This document shows positions 1-6,272 of a DNA stretch of 6,272 nt, piece after piece. The DNA lies in NCBI GenBank assembly GCA_030706285.1, contig JAUZOU010000182.1:1-6272 (forward strand), in the 5' to 3' direction. This DNA is from Bacteroidota bacterium (GTDB lineage Bacteria > Bacteroidota > Bacteroidia > Bacteroidales > UBA1402). Both the position numbers and the translations under genes were made by a program. The number at the start of each line of letters is the position of its first letter. Position 1 is the first letter of the stretch. The notes beneath the pieces are model-generated. The model did not search any database. It saw only the letters and a program-made list of their open reading frames with translations, and was not told the DNA's origin.

Positions 1-4
1 AATT

Positions 5-895
5 ATGGGACGATTACTGAAAAAAATCAGCGAAGGAAAGCTTCTTGTGTCGGATGGCGCATGGGGCACGTTTTTGCAACTCATGGGGTGTAAATCAGGT
101 GAATGCCCTGAATTGTGGAATGTTGACCATTTCAAAGAGGTTTCTGATATTGCACGTCACTACATTAAGGCCGGTTCTGACATGGTTGAAACGAACAGTT
201 TCGGGGCCAACCGGTATAAACTGGAATACTTCGGATTGGAAGACAGGGTCTATGAATTGAATAAAGCTGCCGCCGAAGCATCAAGGGCAGCCGCCGGAGA
301 CGAAATTTTGGTACTTGGCTCTATGGGACCGACCGGTAAATTTCTGATCACAGAGGAAGTGACGGAAGATGAGTTGTACCAGGCTTTTGAAACACAGGCA
401 CATGGACTTCGAAACGGTGGGGCTGATGCGATCATCGTAGAAACCATGACCGATCTTGATGAGGCTGCTATTGCAGTCCGTGCGGCTAAATCGACTGGAT
501 TGGATGTTGTCTGTACGATGACATTCGATGCGATGCCTGATGGATCTTATCGTAGTATGATGGGCGTGGCGCCTTCGGAAATGGTTGAACCGTTGTTGGA
601 TGCAGGTGCTGATGTGCTGGGCAGCAATTGTGGAAACGGGTCACTCGGGATGATCGATATTGTGCGGGCGATTCGGACGGAAAACGCCTCTGTACCCATT
701 TTGATTCATGCTAATGCCGGACTGCCAGTCTTTGAAAACGGCGAAACACGTTTTCCGGAAACACCTGAATTTATGGCCAGTCACGTACAGGCCATGGTGG
801 AAGCTGGTGCGAGCATCATCGGAGGTTGCTGTGGTACCGGGCCTGATCACATTAAAGCCATTCGCGAAACATTGGTGCAAGAATTGTTCCAGTAA
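5..895 (+). CDS. Homocysteine S-methyltransferase family protein (stand-alone MetH N-terminal-type domain)
   Basis: Probable cytoplasmic zinc enzyme that transfers a methyl group to homocysteine, making methionine. The 296-residue protein is essentially one homocysteine-binding TIM-barrel domain. Visible motifs are DGAWGT (residues 17-22), VETNSFGANRY (from 61), GPTG (108-111), SNCGNG with Cys209, and GGCCGT with Cys275 and Cys276. Cys209, Cys275 and Cys276 are the three expected zinc ligands. The N-terminus matches where MetH-type domains begin, so the ATG at 5 is plausible, but only four bases precede it and an upstream in-frame start cannot be excluded. Folate-, cobalamin- and activation-domain parts of full MetH are absent, so the methyl donor must come from a separate protein (perhaps a corrinoid protein encoded to the left) or a small molecule such as betaine or S-methylmethionine. 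The family is confident; the donor is unknown. Two hairpins follow the stop, suggesting that transcription ends here. Confidence 0.9.
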   Translation: MGRLLKKISEGKLLVSDGAWGTFLQLMGCKSGECPELWNVDHFKEVSDIARHYIKAGSDMVETNSFGANRYKLEYFGLEDRVYELNKAAAEASRAAAGDEILVLGSMGPTGKFLITEEVTEDELYQAFETQAHGLRNGGADAIIVETMTDLDEAAIAVRAAKSTGLDVVCTMTFDAMPDGSYRSMMGVAPSEMVEPLLDAGADVLGSNCGNGSLGMIDIVRAIRTENASVPILIHANAGLPVFENGETRFPETPEFMASHVQAMVEAGASIIGGCCGTGPDHIKAIRETLVQELFQ

Positions 896-928
896 TGCTT
901 GGAATCACAAGTACTACGTCTTGTATGG

Positions 929-951
929 ACAAGTTGTTCGACTTGTATTTT
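929..951 (+). terminator. Weak hairpin plus T-run after the methyltransferase gene
   Basis: ACAAGT (929-934) pairs with ACTTGT (941-946) around a six-base loop, and a T-rich stretch, ATTTTTC, follows directly. It lies about 35 bp after the methyltransferase stop. The stem is only six pairs with little GC, so it would be a weak intrinsic terminator at best. It may instead be part of the half-site cluster described in the findings. Confidence 0.35.
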
Positions 952-999
952 TCAACAGATTGAAATACAGCAGTATAAAATATTTTTTAAAATTAGTTT

Positions 1000-1037
1000 A
1001 TAAAGCACTTGTATTTACAAGTGCTTTATTTATATTT
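1000..1037 (+). terminator. Strong hairpin terminator between methyltransferase and E2
   Basis: ATAAAGCACTTGTA (1000-1013) and TACAAGTGCTTTAT (1016-1029) are perfect reverse complements. In RNA this gives about 13 stem pairs closed by an ATTT-type loop, followed by the T-rich tract TTTATATTT. This fits a Rho-independent terminator for transcripts from the left. The A-rich left side means it could also work in the opposite direction, but no gene is converging there in this window. The perfect palindrome could alternatively be a protein-binding site. Confidence 0.7.
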
Positions 1038-1038
1038 G
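1008..1038 (+). promoter_or_regulatory. Candidate Bacteroidota-type promoter for the E2-E3-E1 operon
   Basis: TATATTTG at 1031-1038 matches the Bacteroidota -7 consensus TAnnTTTG exactly. CTTG at 1008-1011 is one mismatch from the -33 element TTTG, and the 19-bp spacing is what that promoter class uses. Transcription would begin around 1043-1047, leaving a leader of roughly 105-110 nt before the E2 ATG at 1152. The -33 element lies inside the terminator palindrome, so a factor binding there could affect transcription. The call depends on the organism being a member of Bacteroidota. Confidence 0.5.
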
Positions 1039-1151
1039 CGCATCTCAATAGGTAAGGGAGCGCACTTTAAACAATATCATGAAAACATATTCTTCCGGCC
1101 TGGTTGAGCAAACTGATTGTTAACCCAAAATCGAATAAATTCAGAAGAATT

Positions 1152-2501
1152 ATGGCCGTAGTTGTAATCATGCCCAAACAAGGGCAATCTGTTGAAAGTT
1201 GTATCATCACTGAAATCAAGAAAAACAAAGGTGATCAAGTAAAAAAAGGAGAGGTGCTGTTTGCCTATGAAACAGATAAGGCTTCTTTTGAAGAAGAATC
1301 GCCGGCAGATGGTATCGTGCTTGAAAGTTTTTATAAAGAAGGTGATGAAGTGCCTGTTCTGTATAACATGATGGTCATCGGTCAACCGGGTGAAGACTAT
1401 GCCGCTTTATTGGGAGAAACAGCACAGGCACCGGCGGAGGCACCTGCAGCCACTCAGCCGGTAACCGCCAAGGTTTCCGAACAGGCACCGGCTGCCAGTG
1501 TTCCTGTTGCTGTCAATCCAGAAGCTTCACAGGAAATCCGGTCGTTTGTTTCTCCGCGTGCCAGGAATCTTGCATCGAAAGAAGCAGTGGATGCTGCCCG
1601 GTTGTCAGGAACAGGTCCTAACGGACGCGTTATCGAACGGGATGTGCATTCTGTCTTATCGGAGCGGCCTAAACTGACACCGCTGGCCAAAAAGATGGTA
1701 GCAGAAGAAGGCGTTCAATCGCAAGGAACCGGGACCGGACTGGCCGGGGCAATCAGAGCGACTGACCTTGCAGCGCCCGTCAACCCGGTTTATGGGACTG
1801 ACTACGAAGACAAGAAACTTTCCAATATGCGAAAGATCATTGCCAAAGCCATGTACACTTCGCTGCAGAACTCAGCCCAGCTTACTCACCATCTTGGTGC
1901 TGATGCCCGACGGATTCAAGCCTTGCGCAAACAAGTCAAAAGTGCCATGGATGCAGGCAAACTAACGACAAACATTACCTTGAACGATATGGTTTGCTTT
2001 GCTGTGGTCAAAGCCTTGAAAAAATTTCCGAATGCCAATTCTCATTTTTTGGGTGACAGCATGCGGTTGTTCAACAAAGTCCACCTGGGACTGGCTGTTG
2101 ATACGGATCGTGGATTGATGGTGCCTGTTGTCCGCAATGCGGATGATTTATCCATCATCGGTTTGGCCAATCAACTTAAGGAAGTGGCAGGCGCTTGCCG
2201 AAAAGGTGCCATTTCTCCGGAGCTACTTTCATCAGAAGCTGCTACCTTTACAGTCTCCAATCTGGGCAATTATGGTGTGGAGATCTTTACTCCGGTCATC
2301 AATTTGCCGCAGGCTGCCATTCTGGGAGTCAATACCATCGTGCCTCGTCCAAAGGATCTTGGAGATGGCGTCTACGGTTTTGTCCCATACATCGGACTAA
2401 GCCTGACGTACGATCACCGTGCGTTGGACGGGGGAGAGGCTACTCGCTTTTTGAAGCAGATTGCCATTGAAATTGAGACACTTGAATTAGATATTTTTTA
2501 A
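1152..2501 (+). CDS. 2-oxo acid dehydrogenase complex E2 (dihydrolipoamide acyltransferase)
   Basis: Core of the complex: carries the acyl group from E1 on a swinging lipoyl arm and transfers it to CoA. From the ATG at 1152 the protein has 449 residues. An N-terminal lipoyl domain (about 1-80) contains MPKQGQSVES and the lipoylation site ETDKA with Lys43. An Ala/Pro-rich linker (about 89-130) follows, then a peripheral-subunit-binding domain (about 132-169, SPRARNLA...GTGPNGR). A second motif of the same kind lies at about 174-207 (TPLAKKMVAEEGV...GTGTG). The catalytic acyltransferase domain (about 220-449) ends with DHRALDGG, placing the active-site His at 422 and Asp at 426. An in-frame TTG at 1104 would add 16 basic residues not expected of lipoyl domains; I prefer 1152, which has a weak AGAAGA just upstream. 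E3 begins 11 bp after the stop, so the genes are almost certainly co-transcribed. The acyl substrate (acetyl or branched-chain) is not decidable here. Confidence 0.92.
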   Translation: MAVVVIMPKQGQSVESCIITEIKKNKGDQVKKGEVLFAYETDKASFEEESPADGIVLESFYKEGDEVPVLYNMMVIGQPGEDYAALLGETAQAPAEAPAATQPVTAKVSEQAPAASVPVAVNPEASQEIRSFVSPRARNLASKEAVDAARLSGTGPNGRVIERDVHSVLSERPKLTPLAKKMVAEEGVQSQGTGTGLAGAIRATDLAAPVNPVYGTDYEDKKLSNMRKIIAKAMYTSLQNSAQLTHHLGADARRIQALRKQVKSAMDAGKLTTNITLNDMVCFAVVKALKKFPNANSHFLGDSMRLFNKVHLGLAVDTDRGLMVPVVRNADDLSIIGLANQLKEVAGACRKGAISPELLSSEAATFTVSNLGNYGVEIFTPVINLPQAAILGVNTIVPRPKDLGDGVYGFVPYIGLSLTYDHRALDGGEATRFLKQIAIEIETLELDIF

Positions 2502-2512
2502 TAAAGTAGTAT

Positions 2513-3868
2513 ATGTACGATTTAATGATCATCGGCGGAGGCCCTGGTGGCTATGTGGCTGCCGAATGTGCCGGACACAAGGGACTGAACGTCATTTTGT
2601 TTGAAAAGAACCGCATGGGAGGTGTTTGCCTGAACGAAGGCTGCATCCCGACCAAAACGCTTTTATATAGTGCCAAAACGTATGTGAATGCCCTTCATGG
2701 TGATAAATACGGTGTTTTCGCCGAACAGGTCACGTTTGATTTCGGGAAAATGGCTGCTCGTAAAGATAAGGTGGTCAGAAAATTGGTTGCCGGTGTCGAA
2801 AGTGCCATGAAGACCAATCATGTGACCGTCGTCAAAGGTGAAGCGATGATTCAGGGCCGAAGCGCAGAAGGCGTAGCCATCGCGTGCAACGGTGAAACCT
2901 ATCTTGGTGCCAATCTATTGATATGCACAGGCTCCGAAGCTTTTATTCCGCCCATTCCCGGACTGGATCTGTCGAATGAAGCCATCATGACCAACCGGGA
3001 GATTCTGGCGCTGAAAGAATTACCTGCTTCTTTGGTTGTTATCGGCGGAGGTGTCATCGGCATGGAATTTGCCAGCTTTTTCAATAGTCTGGGCGTTAAA
3101 GTGACCGTGATTGAAATGCTATCTGAGATTTTGGGTGGTCTTGATTTTGAGATTAGTGCCATGTTACGCGATGTGTATGCCAAGAAAGGCATCGAATTTC
3201 ATCTTCAGGCCAAAGTGGTCAAGGTGGAAGGCAACAAGGTCTTCTTTGAAAAAGACGGGAAAACCGAATCGGCTGAAGGCGAAAAGATTCTGGCCAGCCT
3301 TGGCCGAAGGGCGGTGACCAAAGGATTCGGCCTTGAAAACCTGAACGTCGAAATGAACCGCAATGCCATTAAAGTGGATGAGAAGATGCGGACCAATGTG
3401 CCCGGTGTCTTTGCTGCCGGCGATGTAACCGGATTCTCCCTGTTGGCGCATACGGCCAGCCGTGAAGGCGAAGTGGTGGTCAACAACCTGACCGGCCGTC
3501 CGGATGTGATGCGTTACAATGCCATTCCTGGTGTCGTTTATACCAATCCCGAGGTGGCTGGCGTCGGTTTAACCGAAGAAGCAGCCAAAGCACAGGGTGT
3601 CGCTTACAAAGTGGCCAAATTGCCGATGGCTTTTGCCGGCCGGTTCGTGGCTGAAAATGAAGGCGGAAACGGCCTTTGCAAAGTGCTCGTCGGAGAAAAA
3701 TACGGCGAAGTGCTTGGCGTCCATATGCTTGGCAATCCTTGCAGCGAAATGATCTACGGTGCTTGCCTGGCCATCGAGCAGGAAATGACGATCAAGGAAA
3801 TGCAGGAAGTGGTCTTTCCGCATCCGACGGTCAGTGAAATCCTGAAAGAAACCATTTTTTCCATTTAA
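2513..3868 (+). CDS. lpdA: Dihydrolipoamide dehydrogenase (E3)
   Basis: Flavoprotein that reoxidises the E2 dihydrolipoyl group and passes the electrons to NAD+. The 451-residue length is near the usual size, and there is no extra N-terminal lipoyl domain. The FAD-binding GGGPGG is at residues 8-13. The redox-active disulfide is Cys39/Cys44 in GGVCLNEGCIPTK. The NAD-binding GGGVIG is at 178-183, with an acidic residue (Glu201) after the second strand, which favours NAD+ over NADP+. The second FAD motif, FAAGDVTG, includes Asp304. The C-terminal interface motif FPHPTVSE supplies His437 and Glu442 to the partner subunit's active site. The more common HAHPT form has a His where this protein has Phe436-side residues, but the catalytic His is kept. 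There is no strong Shine-Dalgarno, as expected for Bacteroidota. Its place between E2 and E1 indicates a dedicated E3, though such proteins can also serve other lipoyl complexes. Confidence 0.95.
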   Translation: MYDLMIIGGGPGGYVAAECAGHKGLNVILFEKNRMGGVCLNEGCIPTKTLLYSAKTYVNALHGDKYGVFAEQVTFDFGKMAARKDKVVRKLVAGVESAMKTNHVTVVKGEAMIQGRSAEGVAIACNGETYLGANLLICTGSEAFIPPIPGLDLSNEAIMTNREILALKELPASLVVIGGGVIGMEFASFFNSLGVKVTVIEMLSEILGGLDFEISAMLRDVYAKKGIEFHLQAKVVKVEGNKVFFEKDGKTESAEGEKILASLGRRAVTKGFGLENLNVEMNRNAIKVDEKMRTNVPGVFAAGDVTGFSLLAHTASREGEVVVNNLTGRPDVMRYNAIPGVVYTNPEVAGVGLTEEAAKAQGVAYKVAKLPMAFAGRFVAENEGGNGLCKVLVGEKYGEVLGVHMLGNPCSEMIYGACLAIEQEMTIKEMQEVVFPHPTVSEILKETIFSI

Positions 3869-3898
3869 TCATCCAACAATCTATAAATACCTGAAACA

Positions 3899-6272
3899 AT
3901 GCCTAAGTCACAGTTTATCGATCCTAAAGACACGCGAAAACCGGGAGTCATGAATTTTAAGTCGATCCCGGTGAATCAATATCAAAAAACCGTCAAAGAC
4001 GAAAAAGGAAACTTCACGACAGAAGAATTCAAACATATCTATCACGATATGGCCCTGATCCGGGAATTTGAAACCATGATCAACCTGATCAAGACGAAAG
4101 GTGAATATAACGGAACATCTTACAACCATCCGGGACCGGCACATTTGTCCATCGGACAGGAATCTGCCGCCGTTGGTATGGCCTGGACCCTGACGACAGA
4201 TGATTTTATTTTCGGAAGCCATCGTAGCCACGGAGAAATTCTGGCCAAAGGTATGAGTGCCATTCACCAATCGGATGACAAGTACTTGATGGATGTCATG
4301 TCGAATTTCTTTGGCGGAGCGGCTTTGAAAATCGTTCAAAAAGATTTCCAGGGTACCACCAAAGAGCTGGCTCGCCGGTTCCTGATTTATGGAGCGCTGG
4401 CCGAAATCTTTGCCCGTGAAACCGGTTTTAACAAAGGCTTGGGTGGTTCCATGCACGCTTTCTTTACCCCATTCGGTATCTATCCGAACAACGCCATTGT
4501 CGGCGGTTCCGGTGATATCTCGGTGGGAGCGGCCCTTTATAAAAAAGTGAACCGAAAGAAAGGACTGGTCGTCGCCAATCTGGGTGATGCATCCATGGCC
4601 TGTGGACCTGTTTGGGAAGGTTTGACGTTTGCTGCCATGGATCAGTTTACCAAACTGTGGGAAGGTGATATGAAAGGGGGGCTGCCCCTTATTGTCAACA
4701 TCATGGACAATATGTACGGTATGGGCGGACAGACCTGCGGTGAAACCATGGGCTATCATTTTCCTGCCCGTATCGGTGCCGGTTTGAATGATGAACAAAT
4801 GTACGCGGAACGCGTAGACGGTTACAATCCACTGGCCATTATCGACGCTTACAAACGCAAGCGTCAGTTGATCGAGGAGAAAAAAGGTCCGGTATTGCTC
4901 GATATCGTTACCTACCGGTACAGCGGTCATAGTCCCTCGGATGCGTCTTCTTACCGGACGAAAGATGAGGTGGAAGCCTGGGAAGAATATGATTGCATCA
5001 AAACCTACGGCGAACAACTGATCGATGCCAACGTGGCTACTCAATCCGATTTGGATGCTATTCAAAAGGATGTGAAAGACCTGATTTATGAAATGTTCCT
5101 GAAAGCCATCAACGATGAAATTTCTCCCCGCATGACGAATGCGGAGGTGATCGGAGACATGATGTTCTCTAACGGATCGGTGGACTCTTTCTCAACAGCC
5201 AAGCCTGATGTGCTTCAGCCACTGTCTGAAAACGCCCGTGTCAAGAAAATTGCCGGAAGAGAGCGGTTCGCTTTTGATGCTGAAGGGAAACCATTCAGCA
5301 AAATGAAACAGTTCCAGCTGAGAGATGGTATTTTCGAAGCCATCATGGATCGTTTTTATAAAGATGCTTCTTTGGTAGCCTATGGTGAGGAAAACCGCGA
5401 CTGGGGCGGCGCTTTCGCCGTTTATCAGGGCATGACCGAAGCGTTGCCGTATCACCGTCTGTTCAATTCTCCGATTGCAGAGGGCGCCATTATCGGGACG
5501 GCCATCGGCTATGCCATGTGTGGTGGCCGTGTCATCCCTGAAATCATGTATTGTGACTTCATCGGCCGTTGCGGTGACGAACTATTCAACCAGTTGCCGA
5601 AATGGCAAGCCATGAGCGGTAATGTGCTCAAGATGCCGGTTGTCGTCCGTGTGTCCATCGGTTCCAAATACGGTGCTCAGCACTCACAGGATTGGTCTTC
5701 GCTGGTGGCTCATGTTCCGGGCATCAAAGTTTGTTTTCCTGTTACGCCGTACGATGCCAAAGGCTTGATGAATGCGGCCCTTCAGGGAACCGATCCGGTT
5801 GTCTTTTTTGAAAGTCAGCGTATTTATGATATTGGTGAGCAATTCCATCAAGGTGGCGTGCCTGAAGGTTATTATGAAATTCCATTCGGCGAAGCGGATG
5901 TCAAGAAGGAAGGAAAGGACATTACCTTCCTGACCATTGGCAATACCTTGTATCCGGCTTTGAAAGCGGCCAAAGAACTCGAGGCGACCTATGGCATGAG
6001 TGCCGAGGTGATTGATGCCCGTAGTATGGTTCCGTTCAATTATGAGAAAGTGATCGAGTCCGTCAAAAAGACCGGAAAGATCATTGTGGCCAGCGATGCC
6101 TGTGCCCGCGGCTCATTTCTGAACGACTTGGCAGCCAATATCGGATCTTTGTGCTTCGATTATTTGGATGCGCCGGTTTGTGTGCTTGGCTCACGCAACT
6201 GGATCACGCCTGCCCATGAATTGGAAGAAGCCTTCTTCCCGCAGCCAAAGTGGTTCCTGGATATGATCCACG
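3899..6272 (+). CDS. Fused alpha-beta 2-oxo acid dehydrogenase E1 (thiamine diphosphate-dependent), 3' end outside window
   Basis: Decarboxylating first enzyme of the complex, or acetoin-cleaving if the substrate is acetoin. The frame is open from the ATG at 3899 to the window edge, giving 791 residues. The alpha part (about 1-400) has HRSHG (108-112), GLGGSMH, the cofactor motif beginning GDA (229-231) and ending DNMYG (Asn271, Tyr273), and the loop YRYSGHSPSD (from 339). A linker of about 65 residues leads to the beta part (from about 468). This has YGEENRDWGG, the ThDP-activating Glu528 in PIAEGAI, and His595 in GAQHSQDW. The beta part is nearly full length, so only a few tens of residues should be missing. 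Departures from common E1 alpha are GDA for GDG, DN for NN, and about 12 extra residues at roughly 249-260; the metal ligands Asp230, Asn271 and Tyr273 remain. The start lies 30 bp after E3 without a clear Shine-Dalgarno; Met18 is a less likely start. Substrate unknown. Confidence 0.92.
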   Translation, partial: MPKSQFIDPKDTRKPGVMNFKSIPVNQYQKTVKDEKGNFTTEEFKHIYHDMALIREFETMINLIKTKGEYNGTSYNHPGPAHLSIGQESAAVGMAWTLTTDDFIFGSHRSHGEILAKGMSAIHQSDDKYLMDVMSNFFGGAALKIVQKDFQGTTKELARRFLIYGALAEIFARETGFNKGLGGSMHAFFTPFGIYPNNAIVGGSGDISVGAALYKKVNRKKGLVVANLGDASMACGPVWEGLTFAAMDQFTKLWEGDMKGGLPLIVNIMDNMYGMGGQTCGETMGYHFPARIGAGLNDEQMYAERVDGYNPLAIIDAYKRKRQLIEEKKGPVLLDIVTYRYSGHSPSDASSYRTKDEVEAWEEYDCIKTYGEQLIDANVATQSDLDAIQKDVKDLIYEMFLKAINDEISPRMTNAEVIGDMMFSNGSVDSFSTAKPDVLQPLSENARVKKIAGRERFAFDAEGKPFSKMKQFQLRDGIFEAIMDRFYKDASLVAYGEENRDWGGAFAVYQGMTEALPYHRLFNSPIAEGAIIGTAIGYAMCGGRVIPEIMYCDFIGRCGDELFNQLPKWQAMSGNVLKMPVVVRVSIGSKYGAQHSQDWSSLVAHVPGIKVCFPVTPYDAKGLMNAALQGTDPVVFFESQRIYDIGEQFHQGGVPEGYYEIPFGEADVKKEGKDITFLTIGNTLYPALKAAKELEATYGMSAEVIDARSMVPFNYEKVIESVKKTGKIIVASDACARGSFLNDLAANIGSLCFDYLDAPVCVLGSRNWITPAHELEEAFFPQPKWFLDMIH

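Noticed and set aside
708..1055. Plus-strand open frame extending from the methyltransferase gene into the spacer
   Set aside because: It overlaps the methyltransferase in another frame, has no recognisable domain, and its tail reads through the hairpins and AT-rich spacer.
1038..1064. Possible small hairpin TGCGC/GCGCA in the operon leader
   Set aside because: It has only five pairs around an 18-base loop with no supporting motif; too weak to call a riboswitch or regulatory RNA.
1104..1151. Upstream TTG start adding 16 residues to E2
   Set aside because: The extension is basic and unlike the start of lipoyl domains, which begin directly with the MAVVVIMPK-type strand encoded from 1152.
4676..4690. 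Run of six G followed by CTGCCCC inside E1, a possible frameshift or hairpin site
   Set aside because: The frame continues without interruption through conserved E1 motifs on both sides, so there is no sign of frameshifting or an assembly error.
3908..5065. Long open frame on the minus strand (385 codons) across the E1 gene
   Set aside because: It lies entirely opposite the E1 coding sequence, whose plus-strand translation shows clear E1 motifs throughout. The minus-strand product has no recognisable domain and looks like a codon-bias shadow.

Overview
The window holds the end of one transcription unit and most of a second, all on the + strand. Three signs suggest a Bacteroidota-like bacterium: starts lack a strong Shine-Dalgarno and follow A/T-rich leaders, gene spacers are AT-rich, and a TATATTTG box (Bacteroidota -7 consensus TAnnTTTG) lies in the only sizeable intergenic region. 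This assignment is an inference; the proteins also resemble Firmicutes relatives.

Region 1 (5-895) encodes a stand-alone, cobalamin-type homocysteine S-methyltransferase domain with its three zinc-ligand cysteines. Region 2 (896-1151) is a 256-bp spacer. It carries two hairpins built from the same ACAAGT/ACTTGT half-sites, the second a strong terminator candidate, and a promoter candidate that overlaps that terminator.

Region 3 (1152 to the window end) is a compact operon for a complete 2-oxo acid dehydrogenase complex in the order E2-E3-E1. E2 is a lipoyl acyltransferase with what look like two peripheral-subunit-binding motifs. It is followed after 11 bp by E3, dihydrolipoamide dehydrogenase. 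After a further 30 bp comes a large E1 in which the alpha and beta halves are fused in one chain. E1 starts at 3899 and runs off the right edge, probably a few tens of residues short of its end. E1 would decarboxylate a 2-oxo acid (or cleave acetoin) using thiamine diphosphate, E2 would take the acyl group on its lipoyl arm and pass it to CoA, and E3 would reoxidise the arm with NAD+. The substrate cannot be read from the sequence; pyruvate, a branched-chain 2-oxo acid and acetoin all remain possible.

I see no mobile element, CRISPR array, tRNA or rRNA, and no clear sign of a wholly new system. The points most worth a second look are the unusual E1 architecture (GDA in place of GDG, a roughly 12-residue insertion in the thiamine-diphosphate motif, alpha-beta fusion), the doubled E2 binding motif, and the half-site cluster with overlapping terminator and promoter.
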